Below, in pieces: positions 39,873 through 50,703 of a DNA stretch of 64,000 nt; position 1 is the first letter of the stretch; each line of letters opens with the position of its first letter. A program made the position numbers and the translations under genes. A model generated the notes under the pieces. It saw only the letters and a program-made list of their open reading frames with translations, made no database searches and was not told where the DNA came from. Source of the DNA: PALSA-693 sp963780345 (GTDB lineage Bacteria; Actinomycetota; Acidimicrobiia; Acidimicrobiales; Palsa-688); contig CAWABU010000011.1 of assembly GCA_963780345.1 (NCBI GenBank), forward strand, positions 248,001 to 312,000, read 5' to 3'.

Positions 39873-42426
39873 CTACCGGCCGCCCTGCGGGCTCGACGCG
39901 CCCGACGCGCCCGCCGACGCACCGGCACGCCGGCCCGACGGCCGGCGGGGAGCCGACCCGACCGCCAGCAGGGCCCGGACGCGCTGGCGGCGGTCGAGGC
40001 CGCGATGGACGGTGCGTCGGACCGTCTGCTGCGTCGCCCACGCCTGTTGAGCGGTCGGATGATCGGGAGGCCCGCTGACCGAGAACATGGCCCGTTCGGC
40101 CACGGCCCCGACCTCCTCCACCGGCCGGGCCAGATCGGGGCCGAACACCTGGCCGGCGGCGCTGGCGACCTCCCCGGTGGTGTCACCCGGGTTCGTCGGC
40201 AGGCCGGCCTGCTCGAGGCCGTCGAGCAGCTCCAGCCAGGCTCCGACGGCCAGCTGGGCGGGCTCCGAACGGCGGCGGGCGCGGCGCCGCAGACGCCTGC
40301 GGGCGCCGGCCAATCCCGGTCCGAGCAGCGCGGCGGCCAGCAGCAACCCGGCGAGCACCGCCATACCCAGCACCCACCGCGGCACGGGGTCGCTGGTCGG
40401 TATCCGAACCGCGGCCGGCTTGGCGACGGCGTGACGGCCGGTGATCTCGCTGCGGGGGACGGCGTTGGCCTGGTGGGGGGGTACGGTCGAGGGGGTCACC
40501 TGCACCGCCTCGGGGGGCGGCGATCCGATGCCGACCACGGTGTCAGGGGTGGGATCGGCCACCAGCCACCCCACGCCGGCAACGGGAATTTCGACCCAGG
40601 TCCAGGCCTGGCGGTTGGTCACCTGGTAGCTGCCCGCGGGTTGGGGCCTGGTGTCGGATCCGGGTCCCATCCGGAACCCGGTGACCACGCGAGCCGGGAC
40701 GCCCAGGTAGCGAGCGACCATGGCGTAGAGGGTGGCGAACTGTTCCGGTGTGGCGCGGTGCTGGTTGACGACGGCATTGATGACCACCGACAGGGACGTC
40801 CCGCTGGACCGGTTGCCGCGCACCGGTGCCGGCGTGGTGCTGGCTACCGGGCGAGCGGCCTTCGGTTTGTTTCGACCCGACGGTGGGTCGTTGGGTGGCG
40901 CGGCCGGAACGACCCGTCGCTCGTCGGCGCGCAGGCTGGTCATGGCTGCCTGCAGGAACGCCACCGTGGCAGCCGGACGGCGGTCGGTGATGCCGGCCAA
41001 ATAGCGCATGACCACGCCCATGGCCGGAGCCGAGTCGGGGGGCAGGGCCAGGTCGGAGGTGACGCCGGCCTCGCCGCCCCCGCCCACGTCCGCTGCCCGA
41101 TCGGCCGGCGCCGCCCGCGCCCACGCCCCCGCCCGCACCCCCGATGCCGTCCGCGCCGGGCACCGAGCCCAGCGTGGCGAGCGGGGCACTCGACACCACC
41201 TCATAGGCGACGAGTCCGCCCTCGGCGTGCTCGGGTAGCAGCATGCCGGTCGCCGGATCGGCTGCGACCTCCAGACCCCTCACGGCGAGGGGTCGGTCCA
41301 GCGCCGGCAGGAACGGCAGGGGCAGGGGCTGCACGAGGGACACCTGCTGGCGCACTGGGGCCGACCCGGGTGGAGCCGCGGTGGCCCCGTCGTTGAGGCC
41401 CGGCACCCGCCCTCCCGTCGGCTTGAAGGTGGCTTCGAAGCTCCACGTGCCGCCGTCGTAGTTATCGAGGACCGCCGAGGCCAGGTAACCGTTGGATGCC
41501 GCACCGGTGCGCACCCGGAGAACCGTGCGGGCCGGCGCCCCGGGATTGTCGTCGCGGAGCCCGGCCATGGCGTCCAGAGGGTCGTTCAGCACTCTGCTCG
41601 TGACCGGCACGGCCCGGTTGAGGGAGGCGGCCCGACCCGACAGCCGTGGCAGCGACGGAACGACCAAACCGAGGACGACAGCCACGGCCACCGCGGCCAC
41701 CCCGCCAGCGAACGCCGGTCGCCAGATGGACGGCCGGCCCTCCGCCTCTACGCTGCTGCCGACCCGCGCTTCGGGGACGGCAGCCGTCATCCGCACCCGT
41801 CCGAGCACCGCCACCCCGGCCAGGGTCACGAGCAGCAGAGGGGCGGCTGTCCGGTTGGGGCTCGGTCTCGACGCGCTCACCGCATAGGCGACCACGAAGC
41901 AGACCAACGGAACCGCCAGCCCGAGCGCGGCCGGCCCGGACCCCGCGGCGCTTGCCCCCCTCGCTCGAGTGCCCGGGTTGGCCCGGCTCAGCAACTCGGC
42001 GCTGGCGGCCCCACATAGCCAGGTCAGCGTCAGCGGTGCGGCCAAAAGGGCCCGGTTTCCGCTCAGGGGGAGGGTCTCGGTCAACACCCGGTTGGGGCCG
42101 ACGGTGAGGCCGGGCCAGATCTCGGCCGGGTGCAGTCCGGCCGACGCCAGGAGGAGCGCGACCAGGCCGGCCGCCGATAGGGCGTAGGAAACGGCCGGAG
42201 GCTGGTGGCCCAACCGGACCGCCAGGTAGCAGATCGCCACCGACCCTGCGGCCGCGACCATGAGTAGCCCCACCGTCCCCGGCACCGAGAAGACCCGCAG
42301 CCACGGCGTGGCCGCCAGGAAGGTGGCTACCGCCAGCCCGGCGGGGATGGCGGCGGGGATAGCGGCGGGGATGGCGACGGCGCCGACCTGGTCCCGGATC
42401 GTCACCCGTCGCGCCGCGGTCTTCAT
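39873..42426 (-). CDS. Transglutaminase-like membrane protein, DUF3488/TgpA type (one frame break; catalytic residues lost)
   Basis: About 850 codons. Six to seven membrane helices fill residues 1-250, then an extracellular region with the transglutaminase-like core, then a last helix (WVLGMAVLAGLLLAAALLGPG) and a cytoplasmic DUF4129-like tail. The core is recognisable (FATLYAMVARYLGVPARVVTGF; WTWVEIPVAGVGWLVADPTP). The catalytic Cys position reads Pro (ATPEQFA), the His position reads Trp, and only the Asp of DPT is kept. The frame shifts once between about 41085 and 41135 in a G/C run, fitted by one extra base. The ATG at 42426 overlaps the DUF58 stop as ATGA. Confidence 0.82.
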
Positions 42427-43560
42427 CGGGCCACCCTCGTGTTCCATGTCTGCGCCAGTTCCGCGGCCGATCGGGCGGCCACGACGGTTAAACCCGGGTG
42501 CTCGGGCAGGCGCCCCGGGCGGGCGACGATGCTGGTGACGATGACCCGGTCGAAACGGCGTCGCAGGGCCGCGATCGCCGGCAGCTGGTCGCCGTCGATG
42601 CGCCCGGTTACCACCACCAGGGCCGTGCCGCCGCGGTCACGCCGGAGCCGCACCAACTGGGCGTCGAGGGACCCCGACGGGTCGGGCCGGACCTCGGTGA
42701 GGTAATCGACCATGGGGTTGGGGTCCCGCTGCGAAGGACCACCGAGACGATCGCCATTGGTCAGCCGCAGCTGCACCGGAGCCCGGCCGGCCGCCAGTGA
42801 CACGACCAGCGAAGCCGTCGCGTCGATGGCCTCCTCAAACGTCTCCTTCGAATAACGCTCGGGAGTCAGGTCGGCGAGCACGACCGTGTAGGGCTGCGAC
42901 GTATCCACGTTGTGGCGAACGACCAGCTTTCCGGCGTGGGCGGTCGAGGGCCAGTGGACCGTGCGCAAGTCGTCTCCGACCACATATTCACGGAGGCGGT
43001 GAAAGGTGATCGTGCCCTGCGGAGAAGTGTCACTCGACGGACCCTCCAGGTGGCGGGAGATCCCCGTCGGCAGGGGGTGCAGCGTCAGCACCCGGGGATG
43101 GACCGCGATGCGTTGCGGCCGGCCCATCTGTTGCACGGTGCGGCAGAGGCCGAAGGGGTCGGCCCTCGGGATCTCCACCGGGCCGATTTCGTAGACCCCG
43201 CGCTCCCCGGTGGGCAACCGGTAGGTCCGCAAGCCCTGCTCACCTCCGCGCAGGCGAGGGAGCACGGCGCGCACCAGGGTGTCGCCGAGCCGTTGCTCGA
43301 TGGCCAGCGGGGAGAGGGTGCGCCGCGGACAGGTTGGTGACGTGGACGACGGCGATAGCCGGCGTGCCCTTTTGCACCCGGGGCGGCTCCACCGCCCGGT
43401 CCAGGGCCAGGTGGGGTCGCCGCATTACCTGGATGACCGAGCCGAGAACCAGGATGAGCAAGCCGGCGCCGAGAACGACCACGGCGGGCCAGCGGGCCGC
43501 CCAGCCGAGCCCCGTCATCAAGACCCCGGCTGCGGTGGCACCGAGGCCGAAACGGGTCAC
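42423..43560 (-). CDS. DUF58 protein (one frame break)
   Basis: About 379 codons. Two N-terminal helices (GATAAGVLMTGLGWAARW and VVVLGAGLLILVLGSVIQV), then a beta-rich domain. The DUF58 signature REYVVGDDLRTVHWPSTAHAG comes next, and a von Willebrand A-like domain (VVLADLTPE) closes the protein. Near 43325 the frame changes (NLS/RRTLSPLAIEQR), fitted by one extra base. The start is uncertain: GTG 43560 is used, ATG 43638 would overlap the moxR end. DUF58 proteins work with MoxR ATPases and transglutaminase-like proteins, as here. Confidence 0.82.
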
Positions 43561-43588
43561 TGGACGGGGGCGCGACCCACCACGCCCC

Positions 43589-44575
43589 TCAACGCAGCAG
43601 GGTCCGCGGGACTGGAACGGCCTGGAGGGTGCGGGCAATCACCTCGGGCGCGGTGCGGCCCTGGACCTCGGCGTCGGGTCGCAGGATGACCCGGTGGGCC
43701 AAGGTGGGGAGAGCCAGGGCTTTGATGTCGTCGGGAGTCACATACGCCCTGCCGGCCGTGGCCGCCACCACCCGGGCGGCCCGCAGCAGGGCCAATCCGC
43801 CACGCGGTGACACGCCCAGCCGAACCTCCGGCAGGCCGCGGGTGTGCGAACAGATGGCCACGATGTAGTTCTCGATTGCCGGTGCTACTTCGACGGTCTG
43901 CTTGATGAAGTCGATCATCTGAATCAGTTCGGCGCCGGTCATGACCGGGGACAGGTGGGCGACGGTTGCTTCGTTCCGCTCCGTGCGCAGGATCTGGGCC
44001 TCGGCCTCGGGCCCGGGGTAGCCCACTTCGAGACGCATCAGGAACCGGTCCAGCTGGGCCTCCGGCAGCACGTAGGTGCCTTCCAGATCGATCGGGTTCT
44101 GGGTGGCGACCACCACGAACGGGCGGGGCACCCGGTAGACGGTGGCGTCGGTGGTGACCGTCTGCTCCTGCATGACTTCCAGCAGGGCCGATTGTGTCTT
44201 CGGAGATGCCCGATTGATCTCGTCACCGAGGACGATGTTGGCGAAGACCGGCCCGGGCCGGAAGCTGAAGGTCGAGGTGGCCTGGTCGAACACCGACACA
44301 CCGGTCACATCCGACGGCAGCAGGTCGGGAGTGAACTGGATCCGGTTCCAGGTCAACGAGACCGATGCCGCGATCGCCCGCGCCAGCGACGTCTTGCCGA
44401 CTCCTGGCACGTCCTCGATGAGCAGATGACCTTCCGCCAGGACACAGCAGAGGGCGGCGCGCACGACCTGATCTTTGCCGTGCAGGACCCGGCTCACGTT
44501 GGCCACCAGCAGGTCGAAGCGCTGCACGAACCCGGCCATGTCCGGGCTCGGCCGCAAGTCGGAGCCGATGGTCAA
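43589..44575 (-). CDS. MoxR-family AAA+ ATPase
   Basis: A 328-residue MoxR ATPase. Walker A is EDVPGVGKTSLARA (~62-75). The Walker B region is VLGDEINRASPKTQSALLEVMQE, and sensor 1 is VVATQNPIDLEGTY. The C-terminal lid ends with TLAHRVILRPDAE. These chaperone-like ATPases usually activate or insert metal into VWA-domain partners. The TTG at 44575 overlaps the stop of the upstream surface-protein gene (TTGA) and has GGAGGA upstream. Confidence 0.93.
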   Translation of the reverse strand: MTIGSDLRPSPDMAGFVQRFDLLVANVSRVLHGKDQVVRAALCCVLAEGHLLIEDVPGVGKTSLARAIAASVSLTWNRIQFTPDLLPSDVTGVSVFDQATSTFSFRPGPVFANIVLGDEINRASPKTQSALLEVMQEQTVTTDATVYRVPRPFVVVATQNPIDLEGTYVLPEAQLDRFLMRLEVGYPGPEAEAQILRTERNEATVAHLSPVMTGAELIQMIDFIKQTVEVAPAIENYIVAICSHTRGLPEVRLGVSPRGGLALLRAARVVAATAGRAYVTPDDIKALALPTLAHRVILRPDAEVQGRTAPEVIARTLQAVPVPRTLLR

Positions 44576-47500
44576 CTCCGCTTCCTCCTCCGCTGGGCGC
44601 GCCACACCACCCGGCCGAACCAGACACCGGCCCCCCCGGCCGATAGCAGTCCCCACCCGAGCGAGGTGCGGATCTCGGGGTCGGCGGGGGTGACGAGGGC
44701 GGCGTGGGCCGCGGCCAGCTCCGGGGGCCGGCCCGAGCGGGCGACTGCAGCACGGGCGGCCGTGGTCGCCGGCGATGTCGTGCTGGAAGGCGACGTGGTC
44801 GACGACGCTGAGGTGGTGGAGGTGGGGAGCGTCGTGGTGGTTGTCGTGGTGTCGAGGTCGAGGTCGAGGTCGTGGTGGTGGTGGCCTCGGTGCCGCCCGG
44901 TGGGCCGAGCGGGACGGTGATGGTCTGCCCGAGATACTTGTAGGCCACGGTGACGTTGACCCCGCCGGCGCGGCGGCAGGTGGGAGGGAGTCCGATGGTG
45001 ATGGGGAACATCACCGGCGCCGCCGGGACCAGGCTGGAGTCGCAGTCGCCCTCCCCGCCGCTGGAGGTGATAGTCCAGTCGCCGCCGCCGCCGGCGGTCG
45101 GCTCCGGCGGCGACCCCGAGAGCAGGATCTGGACTTGCTGATCACCGGGCCGGCAGAATTGCTGCTGGCACAAGGGGCTGATCTGGTCCGAGAAGGCGTA
45201 CGCCGGCTGGCTGCCAATGGTGAAGCCGGTCAGCGCGGACGACCAGGGTACGCCGTAGGGGTTGGGGGCGGCGGTGTCCGACACGGTCACGGCGAGCGCG
45301 CAGCTGCCCCCGAAATCGACGAGGTCGATATTGGCCACCGTCATATGCCCGTTGGTGAGTGCGGCGCTCACGCCCACTTGAGTCGATCCGCACTGGATGT
45401 AGCCGGCTGCGGTCATGGGCCCGGACGGCAGGTTCGGGAACGACACCAGCAGGCTGCCGCGGTTGCGGTTGCTGGAGTTGACGGTCGGGGAGATGGCGAC
45501 GCCCAGATCGGCCGGCCACTGGAGGTTCTGGGTGAACGGTGGCCCGGCAATGATGGCGACCGCCGCGGGATGATCCGCCGGGTACACGCTGACCGTCGGC
45601 GTGTATCGGGTCCCGCCGGCGAGGCCGGGCACCGTCACTTGCGTCGAACGAGTGGGGCCGATCGTTCGGCCTCCGACCCTGTACACGAACTCGGTGCGGT
45701 CGCTGCCAAAGGCCGCGACCGGCGAGGCACCGCTCGTCGATACCTGGAGAGTGGCCGTGATGCTCTGACCGTCCGGGCTCCGGGCACCGCGGTCAGCCAG
45801 GCGAATGGCAGCCATATCGGGGGGCTGCCAGGCCTCGTTGCACGCGTGGTCGCTGGCCGGCACTCCGGTCAGGCCGGAGGCGAGCACACCCTGAACGCTG
45901 AAGCTGAGAGAGTCGCCGAGCAAGCCGAGGCGGCCGGCGTTGATGATCACGGTCTGGCGTCCGGCCGGGACCTGGACGGCCGGCGGCTGGCCGACGAAGC
46001 TCGAGCCGCAGGCCGTCCCGATCACGTTCCAGGCGCTGGCGGGAACCACGCAGCTCACGGCCGGGCAGGCGGCCCAGGACACGACCCAGTTGCCCTTGCC
46101 GTCCGCGGCCGTGTGCACCCCCGTGGGGGGGTCAGGACCTCGAGCGGCGGTGGTGAAAGTAGCCGGCGTCGACGCAGTGGACTGGGCGTTGATAGAGGCC
46201 GTGACCACCACCTGGTAGGTCGTTGCCGGTCGCAGACCGGTGAACTGGAGCTGGGTCTGGCCGTTGACGACCTGGACCGGCTGGGCTGGTTGGTGTCTCG
46301 AGGTCAGCGCCCGGACCGTCACGGCCCACGAGTCCGGCTCGCAGTCACCCTGATCGAGCAGCTGGTAGGACCAGGACACCAGGGCCGACCCCGACGACGG
46401 CTGCACCGACGTGATTTGGGGCGCGTACGGCTTCTGGGTGGTGGTGGCACAGGTCACGGCGGGATTCACGGCCTGAACGAGCGGCGCCGCCGCGGGGCTG
46501 GTCGGCCTCGGACTACTGCTGCTGGTGGTTCGCCGGCCGGCCGGCCGCTTGGGCCCGGCAGGACCGGCGATGGTCGGGCCCACGGTGCTCACGGCCACCG
46601 CCGAGCTCTTGTCGACAATGACCGGCGGGTGAGTCCCGTCCGTGAAGACCACGACCGCCAGGAGGCTGCCCGGGTTGTTGAATACCAGGCGCGGTCCGTC
46701 GCCGATCACCTCCGCACCGGTGAAAGAGGCCTTCTCGCTGGCGGCCCGGGCCGGATAGGTCGCCAACCCTGCTACCGGGAGCATGGCGCCGGTGGTGGGC
46801 ACGATGGTCCACAACGTTGGCTGGCCCCGGCTCGCCCGGTCGAGGGTGTACAGCAGTCCGCCCGACTCGACCGGCGGGGCGGGTTCGGAGTTCCCGTTGA
46901 GACCCGTGAGCGGCGACGGGCCGATGACCATCCCGGTCGGGCTCACGCCGAATACCGACCAGCCCCTGGCCCCGCCGGCCTGGCCCGCCAGATACCACAG
47001 CGTTCCGGTGGAGCTGCCGGCCGGCAGGAACCGGTTGTCGGACCGGGTAGGGGAGACCGGCACGTCGACCGGTCGCCCGGGCCGGTTGTGGTGCGAATCG
47101 TAGACAAACAGCCGAACCCGGCCCGGAGACACGACGCCTACCGCGCCGGGCCCGGCTTCGACCGCCGCCACTCCGCAGCTGGCCGGCAGCTTTCCCCGCG
47201 GGGTGGCCGTCAAGCCGTTGCGCCCCGTGGTCACCGGATGCAGCTGGGTCACCTGACAGGACGAGCCGGCCTCCGTGAGCGCCCAGAGATCGGCGCCGGC
47301 CACGGCGGCTGCGCCCGGCTGGGCTGCGACCGGGCCGCTGAGCGCGGCGTACCCTCGTGGGGTCACGGCTGGGTCCGAGGCGCCGGAAAGGGCATCCCGG
47401 CCGGTCCCGCCGCCGGACGGGGCGCCGGGGCGCTCCAGCTTGGCGGCGGCGGCGACCGTCGATTCGTCGACCAGTGACACGGTGCTCCGCGGCGCGTACC

Positions 47501-47990
47501 TGACGATGTAGGCGGCCCCACCCGCGGGCAGCCCCGAGGCCCCGCTCAGGCCGTGGAGGTCACCGAGCCCAACCCCGGCCCCGGTGGCGTCGACCACGTA
47601 GTTGTCCTGGCCCAGCTCATTGAACGTTCCGGTCCGGCGATCGATCAGCATGGTGCCGGTACTGACCCGGACCGCCTGGACATCACCCTCGGCGGTGGCC
47701 CCGACCTGACTGTTGACGGATTGCAGGCCGGCCACGACCGACCCCGTCGCGACATCGATCACGGTCAGTTGCCGCTGGTCTTCGAGAACGAGCGAGCCTC
47801 CGAAGAACCGAGGATGCTCCGCCGATGCGGGCGGACCGGTACTCGCCGACCAGAGAAACCCGCCCAGGACCACCACGACCAGGGCCACCCCGGCCAGGGC
47901 GCCGGCTCGACCAAAGCCCGGGGTCGTACCTGCGCCTGCGGCGGTCTGGCCGAAGCGAACCTTCGGTGAGCTGGGTTGAGATGCGGTCAA
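44572..47990 (-). CDS. Fibronectin type III surface protein with N- and C-terminal membrane anchors (one frame break)
   Basis: About 1,139 codons. The N-terminal helix ALAGVALVVVVLGGFLW (~31-47) anchors a large extracellular part. Residues ~55-480 look like a beta-propeller or PQQ-like repeat region (LTVIDVATGSVVAGL; VSLVDEST). At least one fibronectin III domain lies at ~520-615 (LQFTGLRPATTYQVVVTAS), with more beta domains after it. A Thr/Ser-rich stalk follows, then a C-terminal helix (SLGWGLLSAGGAGVWFG) with the basic end RAQRRRKRS. The frame breaks near 44860 in the Thr/Ser stalk, fitted by one missing base. The start TTG is tentative. No family name is assigned beyond the FN3 fold. Confidence 0.8.
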
Positions 47991-48153
47991 CGGCCAAGGC
48001 TAGCCGGGGTCGGAAGCGACGGGCGCCGGGCGTACCCGGCCAAACGGGCCGGGCTGCCTTTGGGGCCGCGGGGTCAGGCGGGCGGGGCCGGCGTCGCGAT
48101 CGGTGGCTGGAGGGTGATCCGGCCGCGCCGGTCGGTCGTGGGGGGCGCTCCGG

Positions 48154-49446
48154 TCATTCCCGGCCGTGCACGTACCGGGCCCACCACGGGCTGATGTCGA
48201 TCCCGGACCAGGCCGCCAGGTGGGCGGCCAGGCCATCGGTCGTGGCCGCTCGCCCGGCGTTGGCGCGATACCAGTCGCCCATGGCCGAACGCAGCCGCTC
48301 CGGTCCGCCGAGAAGGAAGGCCAGGCCCGCGAACAGCCGGGCCCCGTCGGTGTAGGCGGCCACGGCCGTCTGTCGCGCCCACGGATGCTGGGGGTAGAGC
48401 TGCACGGGTGGTTCCTTGAGCCCGAGCTCCTCCGAGGCGAAGCGGGGCTGTTCGCTGCGACGAGAAGCCGTGGCCCAGGTCGCCCAGGCCTCGTCGATCC
48501 AACCGTCGGCGGCCCGGGCCGGCTTCACGCCCCGCCCGAACCAGCTGTGCAGCACCTCGTGCTCGAGGGCCGGGACCGACGCGGTGGTCGCGCCGTCGTA
48601 TTCCATCCCTCGGCCGTGGCCCCATACGAAGGCCCAGAAGGTGTTGCCGTGCACCCACGGCCCGTAGCGGGCGCTGTTATAGAGCAGCCAGGCCCGGATG
48701 TCGGCCTCGCAGGCCCCGAGATCGACGTCAACGTCCCGATGCCGGGCGCAGAGCAGGTCGAGCGACCGTTCCCGACCGGTCAGGGTGAGCGAACTGCGGC
48801 GGAACTCCACTTCGTCGGCCGGGGCGATGACCAGCATCGGCGACAGCGCAGTGAAGTGGTCCGGATAGTGGAGCGTCCAGTTGCCCGATGCGACGACGTC
48901 GACCTCGTCCGTGTTGGCGATCACCGCATGGGGGCGGTCATTTCCCAGTAGCTGGACATCGAGCTTGAGGGCGAAACGGTCGTGGATGAGCGGAGCGGGG
49001 ACCCACATCTCCAGGTACCGGCCCGGGTACAGGTCGGACATCCACAGATCGAAGCGGACGCCACCGTCGGGCCACGTGATGGGCTCCGCCCCTGTCGCCC
49101 CCGGCGTCTCGAGCGGATAGCCCACCTCGAGCCGGTGCCGGCTGCCTGCCTCCAGCGGCACGTCCAGGACCCGGACCTCCGACTCCGGGCCGGCGCCGAC
49201 GTCAAGGGGGGCGAAGGCGTCGGGGGCCAGGCTCTCTCCGTCGAGGCGAAGCCATTCGATGGGCTGCCGCAGGTCGAGGGCGGGATGGCCCGTCTCGTCG
49301 CCGGCGGTAAATCGGATGAGGGCTTCCCCGGTGGCCTGGCGGGCGGCCACGTCGAACTGCAACCGGGCATCGATTCCATCCACGTCGGGCGCGACGACAC
49401 GCCGGCCGTTGACGATGACGGGCCAGGGGGCGAGAGGCGGGGGCAT
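48154..49446 (-). CDS. M1-like zinc metallopeptidase
   Basis: A 430-residue gluzincin-type protein. HEVLHSWFG (~315-323) gives the HExxH zinc motif, and the third ligand Glu sits about 20 residues later in GWIDEAWATW, as in M1 aminopeptidases. An N-terminal beta domain (~1-190) is like the M1 substrate-anchor domain. The GAMEN-type exopeptidase motif was not found, so the specificity is unclear. No signal peptide. It lies upstream of the FN3 gene on the same strand, about 160 nt away. Confidence 0.8.
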   Translation of the reverse strand: MPPPLAPWPVIVNGRRVVAPDVDGIDARLQFDVAARQATGEALIRFTAGDETGHPALDLRQPIEWLRLDGESLAPDAFAPLDVGAGPESEVRVLDVPLEAGSRHRLEVGYPLETPGATGAEPITWPDGGVRFDLWMSDLYPGRYLEMWVPAPLIHDRFALKLDVQLLGNDRPHAVIANTDEVDVVASGNWTLHYPDHFTALSPMLVIAPADEVEFRRSSLTLTGRERSLDLLCARHRDVDVDLGACEADIRAWLLYNSARYGPWVHGNTFWAFVWGHGRGMEYDGATTASVPALEHEVLHSWFGRGVKPARAADGWIDEAWATWATASRRSEQPRFASEELGLKEPPVQLYPQHPWARQTAVAAYTDGARLFAGLAFLLGGPERLRSAMGDWYRANAGRAATTDGLAAHLAAWSGIDISPWWARYVHGRE

Positions 49447-49691
49447 CCGGCCAGTCTGGTCGATGCGGTCAGGCCGGCCGAAACCGCAGCGTGGGTCAGA
49501 CCGGGCCAGCCCGCCAGCCGCGGCGAGCCGCGGTCAGCCCCGGCCGGTCCGGGTGAAGCCGAGGATCGGTTTGCCCCAACCCCACTGGAAGGCGGCGGTC
49601 ATGACGCCGAGGGCCGCCCCGGCCTCTCCCCGGTCCCCGCCGCCCCGGCCTGCCGCCGGGCCCCGCCGCCCGGCCGAGCCGCCACTGACCG

Positions 49692-49780
49692 TCAAACTGG
49701 GTGCACTTGGTAACCTTGGGCGCGCTTGCTGTCGAAATACCACCAGAACCGCGCCTAATACGCAAAACGCACCCAACGCT
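49692..49780. repeat. Palindromic dispersed repeat, copy 3 (degenerate)
   Basis: gtcaaactgggtgcacttgg and ttgggcgcgcttgctgtcga align with the caatctgggcgcacttcg and tttgggcgcgcttagtgtcg parts of the two copies at 30043-30331. The right arm is diverged (cgcgcctaatacgcaaaacg). Confidence 0.7.
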
Positions 49781-49927
49781 GGGGTGGCTGGCGGGGGAGG
49801 GGTGCTGAGGGGCTATACTCTCAAGCCGTCCTTTGAACTGAGTCCGCGGGTGTCCGCTCCGCCTTCCTCGACCGGGTCTTCTCGACCGGGGCAGCCGAAC
49901 CGGAGACCCCGCGGCAGAACTCATAGA

Positions 49928-49957
49928 GCGCTCCGCTCGGGTGACCGGGCGGAGCGC
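49928..49957 (+). promoter_or_regulatory. Long hairpin in the rplC leader
   Basis: gcgctccgctcgg (49928-49940) pairs with ccgggcggagcgc (49945-49957) around gtga, with one G-T pair. It lies about 100 nt before rplC, which now leads the rest of the S10 operon, so it may be a terminator, attenuator or r-protein binding site. Confidence 0.5.
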
Positions 49958-50055
49958 CTGCGTGTGAGCCAGCCCCGATGACTGCCCGGGGGCCGCGCTC
50001 CTGCGCTACCGCCCCCAAACCGCCCTGAGCCAAACGCCCCGAGAGAGAGCCAGCT

Positions 50056-50703
50056 GTGCCACCCAAAGCGATCGTCGGCGAGAAAGTCGGCATGACCCAG
50101 GTCTGGGACGACAACAATCGCGCCGTCGCGGTCACAGTCGTGAGGGTCACGCCGGTGCGCGTCGTTCAGCTCAAGACCCCGGATCGTGACGGTTACTCCG
50201 CGGTTCAGGTCACCTACGGCCGGCGTAAGGCGCGGGCCCTCAACAAACCCGAAGCCGGACACTTTGCCGCCGCTGGCGATGGGGTGGACCCGGGTCGGGC
50301 CCTCGTTGAACTGCGGGTCACCGACACCGCGTCCTATCAGGTGGGCCAGGAGCTGACCGTGGACCTGCTCGCCGCCGGCGACAAGGTCGACGTCACCGCG
50401 GTCAGCAAGGGTAAGGGCTTCTCCGGCGGCATGAAACGCCACAACTTCTCCGGCCAGGGCGCCAGCCACGGCAATCACAAGCATCATCGGGCCCCCGGTT
50501 CGGTTGGAGCTTGCGCCACGCCGTCCAGAGTGTTCAAGGGCACCCGGATGGCCGGTCAACTCGGTTCGGCCCGGGTTACCACCCTCAATCTCGAAGTGGT
50601 GCAAGCCGACGCCGAGCGCAGTCTGCTGCTGCTCAAAGGCTCCGTCCCCGGCCCTCGTGGCGGCATGGTCCTCATTCGTGACGCCATCAAGGGAGGCAAG
50701 TGA
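50056..50703 (+). CDS. rplC: 50S ribosomal protein L3
   Basis: A 215-residue L3 of normal length, with GEKVGMTQVWDD at the N terminus and KGFSGGMKRHNFSGQGASHGNHKHHRAPGSVG in the central loop that reaches toward the peptidyl-transferase centre. It starts at GTG 50056. It normally follows rpsJ directly but here begins a new transcript. Confidence 0.97.
   Translation: MPPKAIVGEKVGMTQVWDDNNRAVAVTVVRVTPVRVVQLKTPDRDGYSAVQVTYGRRKARALNKPEAGHFAAAGDGVDPGRALVELRVTDTASYQVGQELTVDLLAAGDKVDVTAVSKGKGFSGGMKRHNFSGQGASHGNHKHHRAPGSVGACATPSRVFKGTRMAGQLGSARVTTLNLEVVQADAERSLLLLKGSVPGPRGGMVLIRDAIKGGK

Larger units (their letters stand above)
49447..50055. other. 609-bp divergent region before rplC
   Basis: No gene. 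It holds the third, degenerate copy of the palindromic repeat (49692-49780), a TATACT (49814-49819) that may be the -10 of a promoter for rplC onward, and a long hairpin at 49928-49957 in the rplC leader. Confidence 0.65.

Noticed and set aside
49101..50492. Other long minus- and plus-strand open frames over the M1-like gene and rplC leader
   Set aside because: No start, ribosome-binding site or recognisable residues; they are shadows of the genes annotated on the other strand or frame.
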